Assembly (NCBI RefSeq): GCF_028009165.1
Contig: NC_079244.1
Location: 1,116,001 to 1,180,000, forward strand
Direction of reading: 5' to 3'
Origin: Akanthomyces muscarius
Taxonomy: Eukaryota > Ascomycota > Sordariomycetes > Hypocreales > Cordycipitaceae
Length of the DNA: 64,000 bases
Shown here: one piece after another, positions 34,520 through 44,551 of the stretch
Layout of the letters: each line of letters opens with the position of its first letter
Numbering within the stretch: position 1 is the first letter of the stretch
Translations under genes and position numbers: made by a program
Notes under the pieces: generated by a model
The model's database searches: none
Seen by the model: the letters and a program-made list of their open reading frames with translations, nothing else
What the model was told of the DNA's origin: nothing

Positions 34520-35819
34520 GTTTTTTTTATTTTTTAAATGCGCTGCAATTGATTGTGCTGCATCGAGCTGAGCAGATGGGATGTCGCAATCCTCTTGTAT
34601 GCCTTCTCTAGCGTTGATCGTCGCGCGAAGTCTCACTTTAATCTGCACTTCAATGGTGCCATCGCGACTATGCCAAACTCAGCGCCTGATGCGTCAGCCT
34701 CACTATTGCGCAAACCAAGACACTTTCTCGGACCAAAATATTGCGTCGCGGGAGTATGGAGTGTTGACCGAGCGAGTTCGAGGAATTGAGCGTTGTTAGA
34801 AGGTAAGCCAGGCCTGCGCCGCTGTGTAAATGCAGCAAACGGGTAAGCCAACCCCGAGCTCTTCCGTATCAACGATACCGGCCTGTAAATAGGAGCTGGC
34901 TTAGCTTGATAGCTACTGAGTAGCTCGAAAATTGATCACGCCTTGTTTAGTCCGTAGCCATCGAGTGTGGGGTGCATGACCGAGCGCTGAACAAGGCTGG
35001 AATCTGAGCTACCACTGTTATCGGCAGTTGAATTCGAGTCGCCCTGCTTGCATATGATTAGGTGTCCCGGACTGGCCAAGGTGGATGTCAATAGGCGAGA
35101 AAAACTTTCTTCAGACTGGTGCGAGCTTGTTGTGCCGAATATCTTGATCCGCTGCCGCTTGTCACGGCGGTTGCACCTATCAGAGAGCTACTTAGAGAGC
35201 AGGTGCCTTGCGACGGCCCGAACAACGAAGATCCCCATGGCGCATCAAAGCTCATCGAAATACAGGATAATAATCAGTCTTTGAGAATGCAACCTAATCA
35301 AGGTTTCAAGGCGCAGGCCCAATGGTACGCTGCCACTGCACTAGCGAGCGCAAATCGGAGCTCCTTGCCATGCCGAGACTATGCGCAATTTCATCCCACG
35401 TCGACAGGCCGAACTCTTTGCGCTTCAGGTCGCAATGTGCAACTTGGTGCATATCTTTTGGTCTAATTCGAGTGGTTTGGTGTACAAGTACATAATACAA
35501 CGCCCAAATATCCCGGCGTACAAAATTTGTGTAAAAAGCAACGCTATGCCCCTCAGGTTAGCAGATGGAAATCGTCTCTCCGTCTTCCCTCCTTGTTTCC
35601 CCAGGGCAGATAAAAGTATATGTAAAATGGCGCCAAAGACTTTGGTGTACTTTTCCCCTTTCCTCTAGATGGTGTCGGCCGTCTTGATCGCTCGACCGCG
35701 GTAGTGATGCAGGCGCCCCCACAAAATATCTATTCAAGTCGTAATTTGATCAAATCAGTGGTGTGGTGAGTTTCTGTATGCGCGTCGACGTTCCTCGTCG
35801 TCGGTTTTCGCTGCGACAT
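34520..35819. other. Intergenic
   Basis: This lies between the propeller gene start and the Tim17 stop. Frames at 35048-35466 are short with no known domain. No RNA gene was seen. Confidence 0.45.
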
Positions 35820-36408
35820 TTATGCGATAGCGGCGTTTTCAGGAGGAGGTAGAGGAGCCTAGGTCTCGTTAGTCGGCAGGTCCAGAGGTAGAGGCATCTC
35901 AATCTGGGCGTATATCATACCTCCAGCTTGGTGTTGCCAGCCATCATCTTTCCGAAGGCGATACCGACACCCTCGATGACGGCCAACAGAACCGCGCAGC
36001 CAATGGCACCGTTGCGCGCCGACTTGAAGCCACCACGCATGGCCAGCGAGCCACCCGTTAGAAAACCGGCTGTGATTGCGTTCCAGGGATCCTCCTTCTG
36101 GCGGTAGCCCTTGACCGCGCAGTCGAATGTGCTGAAGAGACCACCCCAGACACCAAAGTTGCCGCCCAGGACGGGCGCGCGCATCTTGATGGCCGTCAGC
36201 GCGCCGATTCGTCGCTCGCCATAGGGACTGTTGCGGAAGCCCTTGATACCGTGCCAGATGGTTCCTCCGACAGCCTGCGAAACAATGTCAGTTCACTTGC
36301 GATTCTGATCGTTGGTTCTTCGGGGAGACGTACACCCATGGAAAAGGCGCCGCCGAAATCGTTCAGGATGACCCAGGGGCAGGGGTCTCGGCCGTGGTCC
36401 ATAGCCAT
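35820..36408 (-). CDS. tim17: Mitochondrial inner-membrane translocase subunit Tim17
   Basis: Three exons (36408-36334, 36274-35921, 35858-35820) give 155 residues, close to yeast Tim17 (158). Intron 1 is 59 bp with CTGAC and intron 2 is 62 bp with GACTAAC; the last exon supplies only 12 residues ([12 protein letters not shown]). The start [22 protein letters not shown] and the spliced [20 protein letters not shown] are the Tim17 signature, within a four-helix Tim17/Tim22/Tim23 fold. The protein is part of the TIM23 complex that carries presequence proteins across or into the inner membrane. Start choice follows the conserved MDH.RDPCPW N-terminus; a second ATG two codons later would also work. 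Confidence 0.96.
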
Positions 36409-36982
36409 CTTGGAGATTTTGAAAAGGGTATTATTATTAAAAGAAAAAAAGGGCAGTAATGAAAAGAACAAGGACGAAGGAGAGAATCAAGCACAAGGGC
36501 CGCGTTGCTTCGGCCGTGAGGGAGAGGGTGGATTTGGCTGCTCTGAATCTTGACATGACGGAACAGATTCTTTTTCCTTCTCTCCTACGGATCCCGGAAC
36601 ACGTGACTCGACTCTTTTTTACTGCCCCCTGGCGGCCGGGCCGGTGGATGCTGGTGGGGCAAGCCGATTGCCTGTTTAGGAAGACGGAAGAATACTTAAA
36701 ATAATTCTTGTCATATTTAAGAAGAACTAATTATAGATTTTAGTCAATTTTATACAACAGGCTCGTATCTTCAAATGACCCGAACTTTTCAAGCGTCATC
36801 GCAAACTAGAACAAGTACAATAATAGGCCGTATTAGGCTGCGTACGGAGTACTTACTTCAGATATGCTCCACCTGAATCATGGTTTACATTCAATAAAGG
36901 TACTTCACTTGAGCCTCTGAACAAATTAAATTATAGTCTGCTTGCACGCTATCTAGCTTAGACCTGGGTGTCTTTGCAGACT
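36409..36982. other. Intergenic, AT-rich
   Basis: This is the Tim17 promoter side and the 3' flank of the trefoil gene. 36690-36960 is markedly AT-rich. No coding sequence was seen. Confidence 0.45.
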
Positions 36983-37465
36983 CTAGAGAGCCGTCACAAT
37001 AAACCTTTCCCAAGGTCCAGCGCCCCACTGTCCATTCACGACACCGATCAACCCATCCGAACGCTTCTGCGAATTACCATCCATTCGGAGGAACACGCCT
37101 GGAAACGCAAGGCTTTCAATTGTCTTGGAGCCATCTGACTGGTTGTGGAATTTGAAGACCTCGTAGCCACCGGCTGGCTCCGCAGTGTAGAACTGGCAAT
37201 TGGCTACACCGCCACCATCTGACTTGGGCGCCTTCAGGTTGCTTCCGTCAAGGCGGAGGTAACTTCCTGGAAAGTTGGACGACAGGATTGAAAAAGTGCC
37301 ATTGGCATGGTTCTCGATTTGGAGATGCTCCCATGGCCCGGTGTATGTCTGGGCGGCAGCGGCGCCAACTCCGTTGGCGTTGGAAGTGCTCACGCCAGTG
37401 CCATCAAGGCTGAGAAAAGTCCCAAACTGTTGGGACTTGATGCTAACTTCCAAGACAGTGTCCAT
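36983..37465 (-). CDS. Small beta-trefoil lectin- or fascin-like protein
   Basis: A single exon of 160 residues from the ATG at 37465 (MDTVLEVSIK). The frame is open upstream, but the added residues look like leader. Three lobes each carry the same core motif: FLSLDG at 17-22, YLRLDG at 69-74 and FLRMDG at 125-130. Each is preceded by a PG or FG turn, and a GPWE/GPWER motif ends lobes 1 and 3. This internal three-fold pattern is diagnostic of a beta-trefoil. There is no signal peptide, so the protein is probably cytosolic, as are many fungal fruiting-body-type lectins and fascin-like proteins. Ligand specificity (sugar, actin or other) cannot be told. A TATATAT element lies about 145 bp upstream, consistent with an inducible gene. 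Confidence 0.75.
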   Translation of the reverse strand: MDTVLEVSIKSQQFGTFLSLDGTGVSTSNANGVGAAAAQTYTGPWEHLQIENHANGTFSILSSNFPGSYLRLDGSNLKAPKSDGGGVANCQFYTAEPAGGYEVFKFHNQSDGSKTIESLAFPGVFLRMDGNSQKRSDGLIGVVNGQWGAGPWERFIVTAL

Positions 37466-38511
37466 AGTCACGATGTCGGATTTTTTTCGAGATAGAAGAA
37501 TAATTGCTTGTCGTGAGCTGATTGAACTTTGGTAGTATGATGGTAAGATGAGGAAGTATGAAGGTTTCCTGCCCAAGCCATCTCAATACAGCGGAAATTG
37601 TGACTATTATATATCTATATGTCTGTAGCGACCGAATTTCAGAGGAGCCTGGATCCTGACGACGAGGTTACGGTGGTTGAAATAGTGCTATATGTGGTGT
37701 ACGGAGCGAAGCGATGGAGGCACAAAGGGAGAAACGAACACACGATGCAACAAAGCTTTATCAGAGATTTGGTGCGTATTGAGTGATGCAGAAGCTAAGA
37801 TACAAGATGGGCACGGCGGCGATGGAGGGCAGGAAGTGCTGTGGAGCACGTGACCGTGGCCCAACACTATACTGACACCATCGCAATACACAACTCCTCT
37901 CCAGTAGAAATGAAGCGTTGACCAGTTCCTCCCCTAGTGGCGTAATGCTGTATTACGCGGTGGCTAACTTGATGATATCTTACAGAATGGGCTGTGCGCC
38001 TTTGGGCAAAAGCTGACGCGTGTATACTACAATATGCTCCTGTGGCCTGCGATCTTGCATGAGGCTGAAGATGTATTGGAAGGGTTGGGTACGTGCCGAA
38101 AGACCTAATGACGTATTTCCAGATTGATGTAACCTGCTACTTACATCCAAGTACATGTCGTGGTTCTGAAAAGACGCCCCAGTTTGAGCCGCAGTCTTCG
38201 GGGCTTCCGGCGCTTCCACCAAACCGGCTCTCCGGCACTCCCAACCACGTCCCGCACCACGTCCCGCACCACAATGCGGCCACTCCCGAGCAACTCCACC
38301 GCAGCCGCAACGGTCCAGAGCAGTCCACAGCCGCCACTCCAATGCGCCGAGTACAGCCGCAGCGGTCTAGAGTCTCAAGAGCATAGCAAATGTCCCGTAT
38401 CAGGCATATGTTTTTGTTTTCACAATTTGTCGCAATCCAGACTGCATAGCGCACGGCTGTGTAGAAAAGTTTGATCTAGGCCCATTACCTGTACTGTAAA
38501 TGCACCTCTGC
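37466..38511. other. Intergenic
   Basis: This contains the TATA-like element of the trefoil gene (37608-37614). No supported gene was found. A short GC-rich segment with imperfect repeats (cacgtcccgcac twice) lies at 38249-38271. Confidence 0.45.
37608..37614 (-). promoter_or_regulatory. TATA-like element of the trefoil gene
   Basis: TATATAT is located roughly 145 bp upstream of the trefoil protein ATG. Confidence 0.35.
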
Positions 38512-40173
38512 CTATCCCAGCCAGAACCACATTCTCTCCAGAAAGTTCCTCGGTTTAGGAACTACCCAAGTCCCTTCCAGACGATCAATCTCGGCTTTTC
38601 CTGACCACAGATCCATCTCTGCCAGCGGTACAAATTTCGTTCTTTTAACAAATTTGTAGCCCAGAAATAGGCTGAGGAAGATTGGTATGTCAATGTACGG
38701 CGGAAGGAACGACTTGGCAGAAAATTTGCCCGGGAAGAACGCATCAAACCCATTGAAAAAAGCAATTACAAGGCAGAAAACAATGGCGAAATATGCCAAA
38801 AAGGGCTGCATGGGAGATTTGTATGGGAGCGTATCGCGGTCCACGCCATGGTGGCGGAGACCGTGGTAGAAGCGTAGGTACGTGTAAGAGACGCTTGCCC
38901 ACACAATAAGCGTGCTCACGGCAGAAAGGTTGCTGATCCAGAAAAACACCTCCGCAGACTGGTTGTTGACGTTGAGGTAGACGAGGCTTGAAAGCGCAGT
39001 CGTCGCAGCGACGCAGACGTACGGTACACCGAACCGCTCAAACCGAAGAATGGACGGGGCTTTGCCGTCGAGGGCAGCCGAGTACAGCACCCGCGTAGAC
39101 GCATAGAAGAAAGAGTTCCCAGCCGACCAGGCCGATGTCAGAATGACACCATTAATGATGGACGGCAGCGTCTTGATACCAGCGTTGCTAATGGCAATGA
39201 CAAACGGGCTCTGCTTGGCACCAGGGGCAGACGAATCGATGGCGTTCAGGAGCTTCTCGTCCTTTGAAGAGACGCAAAGCCCGACTAGAAAAATGGACAC
39301 CACGTAAAATAGAAGGATGCGCCAAAACACGCGCCGAATGGCTTTGGGGATGTTGCGTCGCGGGTTCTCCGTCTCGCCGGAGGCGACCACCACCATTTCG
39401 CTGCCGCCATACGAAAACGTCGCCTGGATAAACACTTTCCAGAATGCCAGGAAGCGGCCCAGCGCGCCGTCCTCGAGATACTCATTCATCGGGCCCGGAT
39501 GCTTCCAGTAGCGGAACCCGATGACGTCGCCCGACGGCGACCCGCCCACGGTGATGATGAACATGAGCAGGATGAGCCCGACAATCGTCGTCAGCTTGAC
39601 GGCGCCAAACACAAACTCGGCCTCGCCGTAGACGCGCACGGGCAGGCAGTTGACGAGCACCATGGTGGCGAAGAAGATGGTGATGAGCGCCGCCTTGGGG
39701 ACCGCGTTGGGCCAGTAGTCGAGGATGACGGCGCAGACGGTCACCTCGATGGGCACGCCAATCGCAAACTGGTACCAGTAGTTCCAGCCGAGCGTGAAGC
39801 CCAGCGCGGGGTCGACGTAGCGCGCCGCGAACACGGGCACGGCGCCGGGCACGGGCAGCCACGCGGCCATCTCGCCGAGGCAGTTGACGACGCAAAAGAG
39901 GTTGAAGCCCGTCACGGCGTAGGAGAGGAACGCGGACAGCGGGCCTGCGAGCGACAGCACCTGCCCGCTGCCGACGAAGAGGCCCGTGCCGATGGCGCCC
40001 GAGAGGGCGAGAAACTGGACGTGCCGCGACTTGAGCTTGCGGTCCAGCGTGCCGAGATGGCGCTGCTCCTGGGCGTCGAGCTTGGCCGCATCGTGGTCGG
40101 TGCTGCTGCCGTGCGTGGGGATCGGGTGTATGGCGTCGGGGCGCTGGGCCTCGGCGTCCGTTTCAAGGCCCAT
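38512..40173 (-). CDS. Amino-acid permease, YAT family (APC superfamily)
   Basis: A single exon of 553 residues. The hydrophilic N-terminus ends in RKLKSRHVQFLALSGAIGTGLFVGSGQVL, the conserved entry to TM1 in fungal amino-acid permeases. About twelve membrane segments follow. Other family marks are the conserved GEMAAWLPVPGAVPVFAARYVDPALGFTLGWNYWY region, SYGGSEMVVVASGETENPRRNIPKAIRRVFWR between TM6 and TM7, and SAWSAGNSFFYASTRVLY. It is a plasma-membrane proton/amino-acid symporter. Which amino acids it carries cannot be read from sequence. The soluble tail ends with ERMWFWLG, the usual C-terminus. A TATATAT element is about 70 bp upstream. The next gene is in tandem, 341 bp away. Confidence 0.95.
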   Translation of the reverse strand: MGLETDAEAQRPDAIHPIPTHGSSTDHDAAKLDAQEQRHLGTLDRKLKSRHVQFLALSGAIGTGLFVGSGQVLSLAGPLSAFLSYAVTGFNLFCVVNCLGEMAAWLPVPGAVPVFAARYVDPALGFTLGWNYWYQFAIGVPIEVTVCAVILDYWPNAVPKAALITIFFATMVLVNCLPVRVYGEAEFVFGAVKLTTIVGLILLMFIITVGGSPSGDVIGFRYWKHPGPMNEYLEDGALGRFLAFWKVFIQATFSYGGSEMVVVASGETENPRRNIPKAIRRVFWRILLFYVVSIFLVGLCVSSKDEKLLNAIDSSAPGAKQSPFVIAISNAGIKTLPSIINGVILTSAWSAGNSFFYASTRVLYSAALDGKAPSILRFERFGVPYVCVAATTALSSLVYLNVNNQSAEVFFWISNLSAVSTLIVWASVSYTYLRFYHGLRHHGVDRDTLPYKSPMQPFLAYFAIVFCLVIAFFNGFDAFFPGKFSAKSFLPPYIDIPIFLSLFLGYKFVKRTKFVPLAEMDLWSGKAEIDRLEGTWVVPKPRNFLERMWFWLG

Positions 40174-40514
40174 TTCGACGGCGGAAATGAGATTGTCAGA
40201 TGTGCCTTGAAAGGAGTGTGTGGCAAGGAAGGGGGCCGAAATATATAGGCACGATTCTGGGCGGGATGCGACGGTGTCGGACGACTTGCCCTCCGCCTTA
40301 CAAGCACCCCCACGCTGTAGATCCGCGTCGTGTGCCCCTCCCCCGCATCAAGGCCAAACAGCCAAGAAGAGCTAGCAAAGTGGCTGTCTGACAGGCGCAT
40401 GATTGACGGTTTGAGTCGCTCGTTTGCAATAATGGTCAATGATTTTTACTTTTCTCGGGTTATGCTACTTATGGAGCTAATGGCCATCACGCTAGCCATC
40501 TGCCCACGATAAGC
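40174..40514 (-). promoter_or_regulatory. Permease upstream region with TATA-like element
   Basis: This 341 bp spacer separates the permease start from the stop of the upstream tandem gene. A TATATAT element at about 40241-40247 is well placed for the permease promoter. No other motif was recognised. Confidence 0.35.
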
Positions 40515-42626
40515 TTAAGCAAGATGGGTCGTGTTGAAGAGCCGATTCCCGGTGTCGGTAGTTTTGGTGCCCGTAAACTTATTGCTCGATACTCGCAAGG
40601 CTACCATTTTGACCCGATGGTGCTCCATCATCGCTCGCAGAGCATGACCATCAGCGACTGCTTCTTCCTGAACCACTCCTGCAACGGCTACAATGTTTGT
40701 CAAGTCTTTCTTGAGCAGAGTGACGTGATGTAGAAAGTCCATGATGCTTTTTCCGCTGTTGACCACTGAATCGACAAGAATCAGGTTCTTTTGATTCCCT
40801 ACATGATGGAGCTTAATGTCTTCTGGACAATAGGCATGCACAAGCATGGCTCTGGGAAACACCTCATTGATGCCAAAGGCCATGGGCTCTCCACCTCGCA
40901 TGAGCGCTACAATCGTAGTCTTGGACTCATTGGCGAGGCGGAACCCGCCAATCTGGTGACCCTGCACATGCGGTACGTTGAATTCCTCAACGCCAACCAC
41001 TTCTGACAGAAAGTGTAGAGCCAAAAACTTGCCCACCTCCTCGTGAGCCTTTCTCAGCCGTGGTCCAGCTACGGAGGCATCGCGAGTCGGAGACATGAGT
41101 AGCTTTGCTGCACTGGTATGTGTGGCATGGACCATGGCCCAACCGCAAGTCCACGCTGCCTTGGTTGCAGATGCAAGGGTTTCCGAGTTGCGGCGGCGCA
41201 CAATCGCTGCGACAAAATTAGGATCAGAAAGCTCTACTAGTGGTAGCTTTCTGGTATCAAGCCGTGGAGTGGCATGCGGTGGGAGGAGCACTTGCAGAGA
41301 GCAGAGTCCGCGCGTGTCGATGGCGTCACGAAGTGCATTGTCCATGCTGCGACTTCGATTTTGAACATCACCAGAGACGACAATTGACCTGTTCGCTGCC
41401 TCGAGCATCGGCAAGTCAAGTGGGCTGTCTCCAAATGCCCATACATAAAGGCCAGTTTGCTCTCGAAGACTCGAGACAACCTCTGCTTTGATCTTCGAGG
41501 TGACCACAACCTCGTCCGCGATCCTGCCACCGCCAATAACTTTAATCATGTGTCCAAAGCCGGCTTTATCCAGCACCATCTGCCATATACACCGAATTCC
41601 GCAGGTCAGCACAACCACTCGCAGATGTTTGTGGCCGCAAACGAGCTGAAAAAGCGCAATGAACTCGGGATGCATTGTGATGGAGGAGGCAAGTTTGTCG
41701 CACAGGGCCTCGAATTCTTTCTCGTTCGCAGATTCCTCGTAAAGCAGTGTTGCTTGGCGAAATGCAGCCTCGGAATAGCCGAGCGGACTGCTGAAAAGGC
41801 TCGTTAGTGGGCACGAATATGACACTCCGTGACTAGAGCCATTCAGAGCCTGCCAAAACATGTAGCCGCCATCTTCGCCCGCCAGAGTCTTATCCGCGTC
41901 GACGACCAACACAGTTTCAGCACGCTCTTGGCTAATCAGAGCCGCTTTGACTTTGTTAAGAACAAGACCAAGGTTGCATCTCGCATTCGTCTGCTCGAAA
42001 TGGCGCGCCAACTTCGAGATGAAAGCAAACGGGTCGGTATGCTGTGGGACAACCGAGAACAAGACGCCATGCTGTCTGCAGAGATCGCGCAGTTGGTAAA
42101 TCTCCGCTCGCTGCCACTGGTGTAAGTGCGCGGCGGACGCTGTCAGCCGATGCCGGCTCACATCGCCTTGTCGACGTTCGAGAATGGCCGGGGCTGGTAT
42201 GTCCAAGTAGATGATGTGCGTATAGACGTGGAAGTCGCTAGTGGTAGCGACAACATTGCCTTTCAAGTCTTCCTCTGGCCAGAACATGTAGTGGCCAGCG
42301 ACCAAAGCAGCGCGCTTTCGTGCCAGGCAATCTTCTGCAAGGCTAGCAATTGCCCGCTCTCGTACAGAACGCTTTTCTTTTTCGTCAAGTCGCGCAAAGG
42401 CTGTGAGGCCTCCAGGAACAGTGGCTGAAATCAGCTCGGATCCTTCGTAAAAGCCAAAGTTTCTCAGTTCATGCTCAAGCTTCATCTGATTGATCAGAGT
42501 AGACTTTCCAGACCCGGGAAGTCCGTATAAGCCGATAACCAAGGGATTCTGCTCACGAACTCTGCCAGGTTTAACTTCGGCGGCAAGAGAGGAGCTCGAA
42601 GCATGCGGTAGTGTCAATGTAGCCAT
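40515..42626 (-). CDS. P-loop kinase / HAD phosphatase / uracil phosphoribosyltransferase-like fusion
   Basis: A single exon of 703 residues that joins three enzyme-type domains. Residues ~28-215 form a P-loop NMP-kinase-like domain: Walker A GLPGSGKST at 35-43 and a later LDIPAPAILERR lid-like segment. Residues ~238-450 form a HAD domain: motif I DADKT at 243-247, motif II Thr in LTCG (~341), a Lys in the K378-K380 region, and acidic motif GDSPLD at 399-404. Residues ~500-703 form a uracil-phosphoribosyltransferase-like fold: MRGGEPMAFGI near 577-586 and a PRPP-loop variant LVDSVVNSGKS near 617-627. All three active sites look intact. The order suggests sequential chemistry on a nucleotide or phosphoribosyl compound, perhaps pyrimidine salvage or metabolite repair. 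That is inference, and I know no established reaction for the fusion. No targeting signal is visible. Confidence 0.85.
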   Translation of the reverse strand: MATLTLPHASSSSLAAEVKPGRVREQNPLVIGLYGLPGSGKSTLINQMKLEHELRNFGFYEGSELISATVPGGLTAFARLDEKEKRSVRERAIASLAEDCLARKRAALVAGHYMFWPEEDLKGNVVATTSDFHVYTHIIYLDIPAPAILERRQGDVSRHRLTASAAHLHQWQRAEIYQLRDLCRQHGVLFSVVPQHTDPFAFISKLARHFEQTNARCNLGLVLNKVKAALISQERAETVLVVDADKTLAGEDGGYMFWQALNGSSHGVSYSCPLTSLFSSPLGYSEAAFRQATLLYEESANEKEFEALCDKLASSITMHPEFIALFQLVCGHKHLRVVVLTCGIRCIWQMVLDKAGFGHMIKVIGGGRIADEVVVTSKIKAEVVSSLREQTGLYVWAFGDSPLDLPMLEAANRSIVVSGDVQNRSRSMDNALRDAIDTRGLCSLQVLLPPHATPRLDTRKLPLVELSDPNFVAAIVRRRNSETLASATKAAWTCGWAMVHATHTSAAKLLMSPTRDASVAGPRLRKAHEEVGKFLALHFLSEVVGVEEFNVPHVQGHQIGGFRLANESKTTIVALMRGGEPMAFGINEVFPRAMLVHAYCPEDIKLHHVGNQKNLILVDSVVNSGKSIMDFLHHVTLLKKDLTNIVAVAGVVQEEAVADGHALRAMMEHHRVKMVALRVSSNKFTGTKTTDTGNRLFNTTHLA

Positions 42627-42861
42627 TTTGTTGGTAGTGCGTATTGTGCGGACGGTTGTGACGAGGAATTGGCTCAGAAAGAAGTAAATGATGGTATTGG
42701 GTTAATTCAATCGTGCATGAATAAAGGCGAAGTGTTGTCTCTTTAAATAGTAAAAGAAGTTTGGCCAAGAGCACCAAACGTGTCTTCTAACGATTGGGTA
42801 GCCCTGAATCGTTGTGTCAACCTGCAGTAGTGGTAGGCCCCTGCAAACATGTAGGGCAGGT

Positions 42862-43311
42862 TCACGGGAGAAGGGGCCAGAACCGCCGCAACTGAGAGCA
42901 CACTCGTTCGAATTCGCAGCGATCAAGCCCGTGGCGGGAGGCTACCTCTCCAACTTTGTGCTTTTTGGCCGGATTGATCACTTCTCGCACTTGGCTGGCA
43001 TTCGCAGAACGGCACGCCCTAGCAGCCACGCGGTAAAAGAGCCATCGTGATGTGTATTTTGTGATCATGTAGGCGTAGATGAGAATCTGAGGTTTCTGTG
43101 GGTACGGCGGCTCACTTTGGAGCGGATAGCCGTCGTGAATGGCCCGACTGAGAATGTAAAAGACATCGGCAGTCTCGCTCAGTGTATGCAACGGGGTTAG
43201 CGCCTCATGGCGTTCGAGGAGCTCCTCGCGCAGTCGCTCCCGATACCACGAGGGCCGCTGCCTGGGAAGACGCAGGAATCCGTGCCATCGGCGAAGGAGC
43301 AGGCTTTGCAT
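42862..43311 (-). CDS. Conserved fungal protein of unknown function
   Basis: A single exon of 149 residues. The sequence is rich in conserved-looking aromatic and basic blocks: RRWHGFLRLPRQRPSWYRERLREEL, LSETADVFYILSRAIHDG, KYTSRWLFYRVAARAC and REVINPAKKHKVGEVASRHGLD, ending RRFWPLLP. I recall this pattern from hypothetical proteins widespread in filamentous ascomycetes, but no function is known to me. It appears all-helical and soluble, strongly basic, with no clear signal peptide. It lies 235 bp upstream of the fusion enzyme gene on the same strand, but independent transcription is expected. Frames further upstream (43197-43754) are not convincing extensions. Confidence 0.7.
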   Translation of the reverse strand: MQSLLLRRWHGFLRLPRQRPSWYRERLREELLERHEALTPLHTLSETADVFYILSRAIHDGYPLQSEPPYPQKPQILIYAYMITKYTSRWLFYRVAARACRSANASQVREVINPAKKHKVGEVASRHGLDRCEFERVCSQLRRFWPLLP

Positions 43312-44258
43312 TGCGAATCAGGGAGAGACAGTAAGCAGGAATCGGTCGAGATCCCGCAATTGAGCGCAGCAGAGTCGGTGTGCGGTAGCTGCAGGGCGAG
43401 CCGGTGACGGCCTGTTTGCTTGTCACAATGATAGAGCCTGCCAATACTAGGAAGGTCTTTGCCGAGAAAGATGCGAAAATGGTTCTTCGTCGTAGAGCTG
43501 GCGGCTGTGCGAAGGGAAAACTGGTCAGGGTGCTGCAAGTGAATGCAGAAGAAGCAGTGTGAGCTGCACACCGAGCCGGTGAGGGTCTTTTCCGCTCGCA
43601 TGTCGCCTTGTTTGAGCCTGACTGGTAAGGCCTGTGTCGCACACAGTCCGCACCGTAGTCGATACAAAGAAAAAAAGTTTAGTCGTTGGCGATGTGTCTG
43701 GAACATGTGCCAGCAGCCGGGCTTTATTATTGTGAGCCTGCCAAGGCCTACCACTAGGCCTCATCACGCTGTCCATTGGGCCGGGCCCGAGACTCAGGTC
43801 GCTGTCCATGCCCCAACCTACTCAGAGAAGAGCAACGGAGCAGCGACTTCCGCACTGCGGCATGGTTTTATCAAGGATTTCCGGGTAGACGATCGGCTAA
43901 TAAAAAACGGCTCGGGTCAGACATCTCATGGCTCCGCGATTTGTGCTCTAGTTGCCGCAATCACCGTCGCTCGAATCACAGACCGCACTTCAAGCTCGAG
44001 AATGGCTGGAGCGGCGCAAGGATATTTTTTTGATACTTGGCAGTGTCATATTATCGCTTCTGATAGGGAGAGACCGTCTTCATCCAGACACCACACTCTC
44101 CCTCAGCCTTGTGGGAAGCGGGGATCTACACAGCTGACACCGCGGCTAACAAGGCTATCGCAGCCAACAAAAGTTTCCTTTGTTCTTTCTTTCTATCTTG
44201 CGACCGCGCACGCGAGCAGCCTTCACATCGTTCTTTCCATAGTCCAATTCCTGGCAGA
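43312..44258. other. Intergenic
   Basis: This holds the promoter of the 149-residue gene and, from about 44160, a pyrimidine-rich stretch that may be a leader for the weak small gene at 44259. The open frame at 43543-44271 (+) has no domain or codon pattern to support it. Confidence 0.4.
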
Positions 44259-44551
44259 ATGTTTACCATAACTCGCATCCATCACATCCACATTGACCCG
44301 AAGCTGCGTTATATTCCCGAGCTCAACCTCACCTTGTTTCCTGATGATCGCATGGGAGACGTGGACCTGGTGCGGGAATACCACGCGAGACAGGATCGTC
44401 ATTACTGGAGTACCAGTCGGTGCAGCATCTGCAGCTCCAGAGTTGGAATGATTCGCTTTGTCAGTTGGTGAGGGGTATGAACCACAGTAAGCGCATTATC
44501 GATCCCTCTAGGATGTTAGCTGACAGAGGCTGTGACAGGATGCTTTGGTAA
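44259..44551 (+). CDS. Possible small two-exon gene (73 residues)
   Basis: An ATG preceded by a pyrimidine-rich, leader-like sequence opens a 209 bp exon (44259-44467). A plausible 71 bp intron follows (GTGAGG donor, GCTGAC branch, TGACAG acceptor), and a 13 bp final exon (44539-44551) adds MLW and a stop. The predicted product begins MFTITRIHHIHIDPKLRYIPELNLTL in two blocks and has a Cys pair (CSICSS). No family is recognised. The support is only the leader and the splice signals, so this may be chance. Confidence 0.25.

Noticed and set aside
39499..40248. 249-codon plus-strand frame opposite the permease
   Set aside because: Antisense shadow of a clear twelve-helix transporter gene.
43543..44271. 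242-codon plus-strand frame
   Set aside because: Mixed composition, no domain, and it runs into a leader-like sequence.
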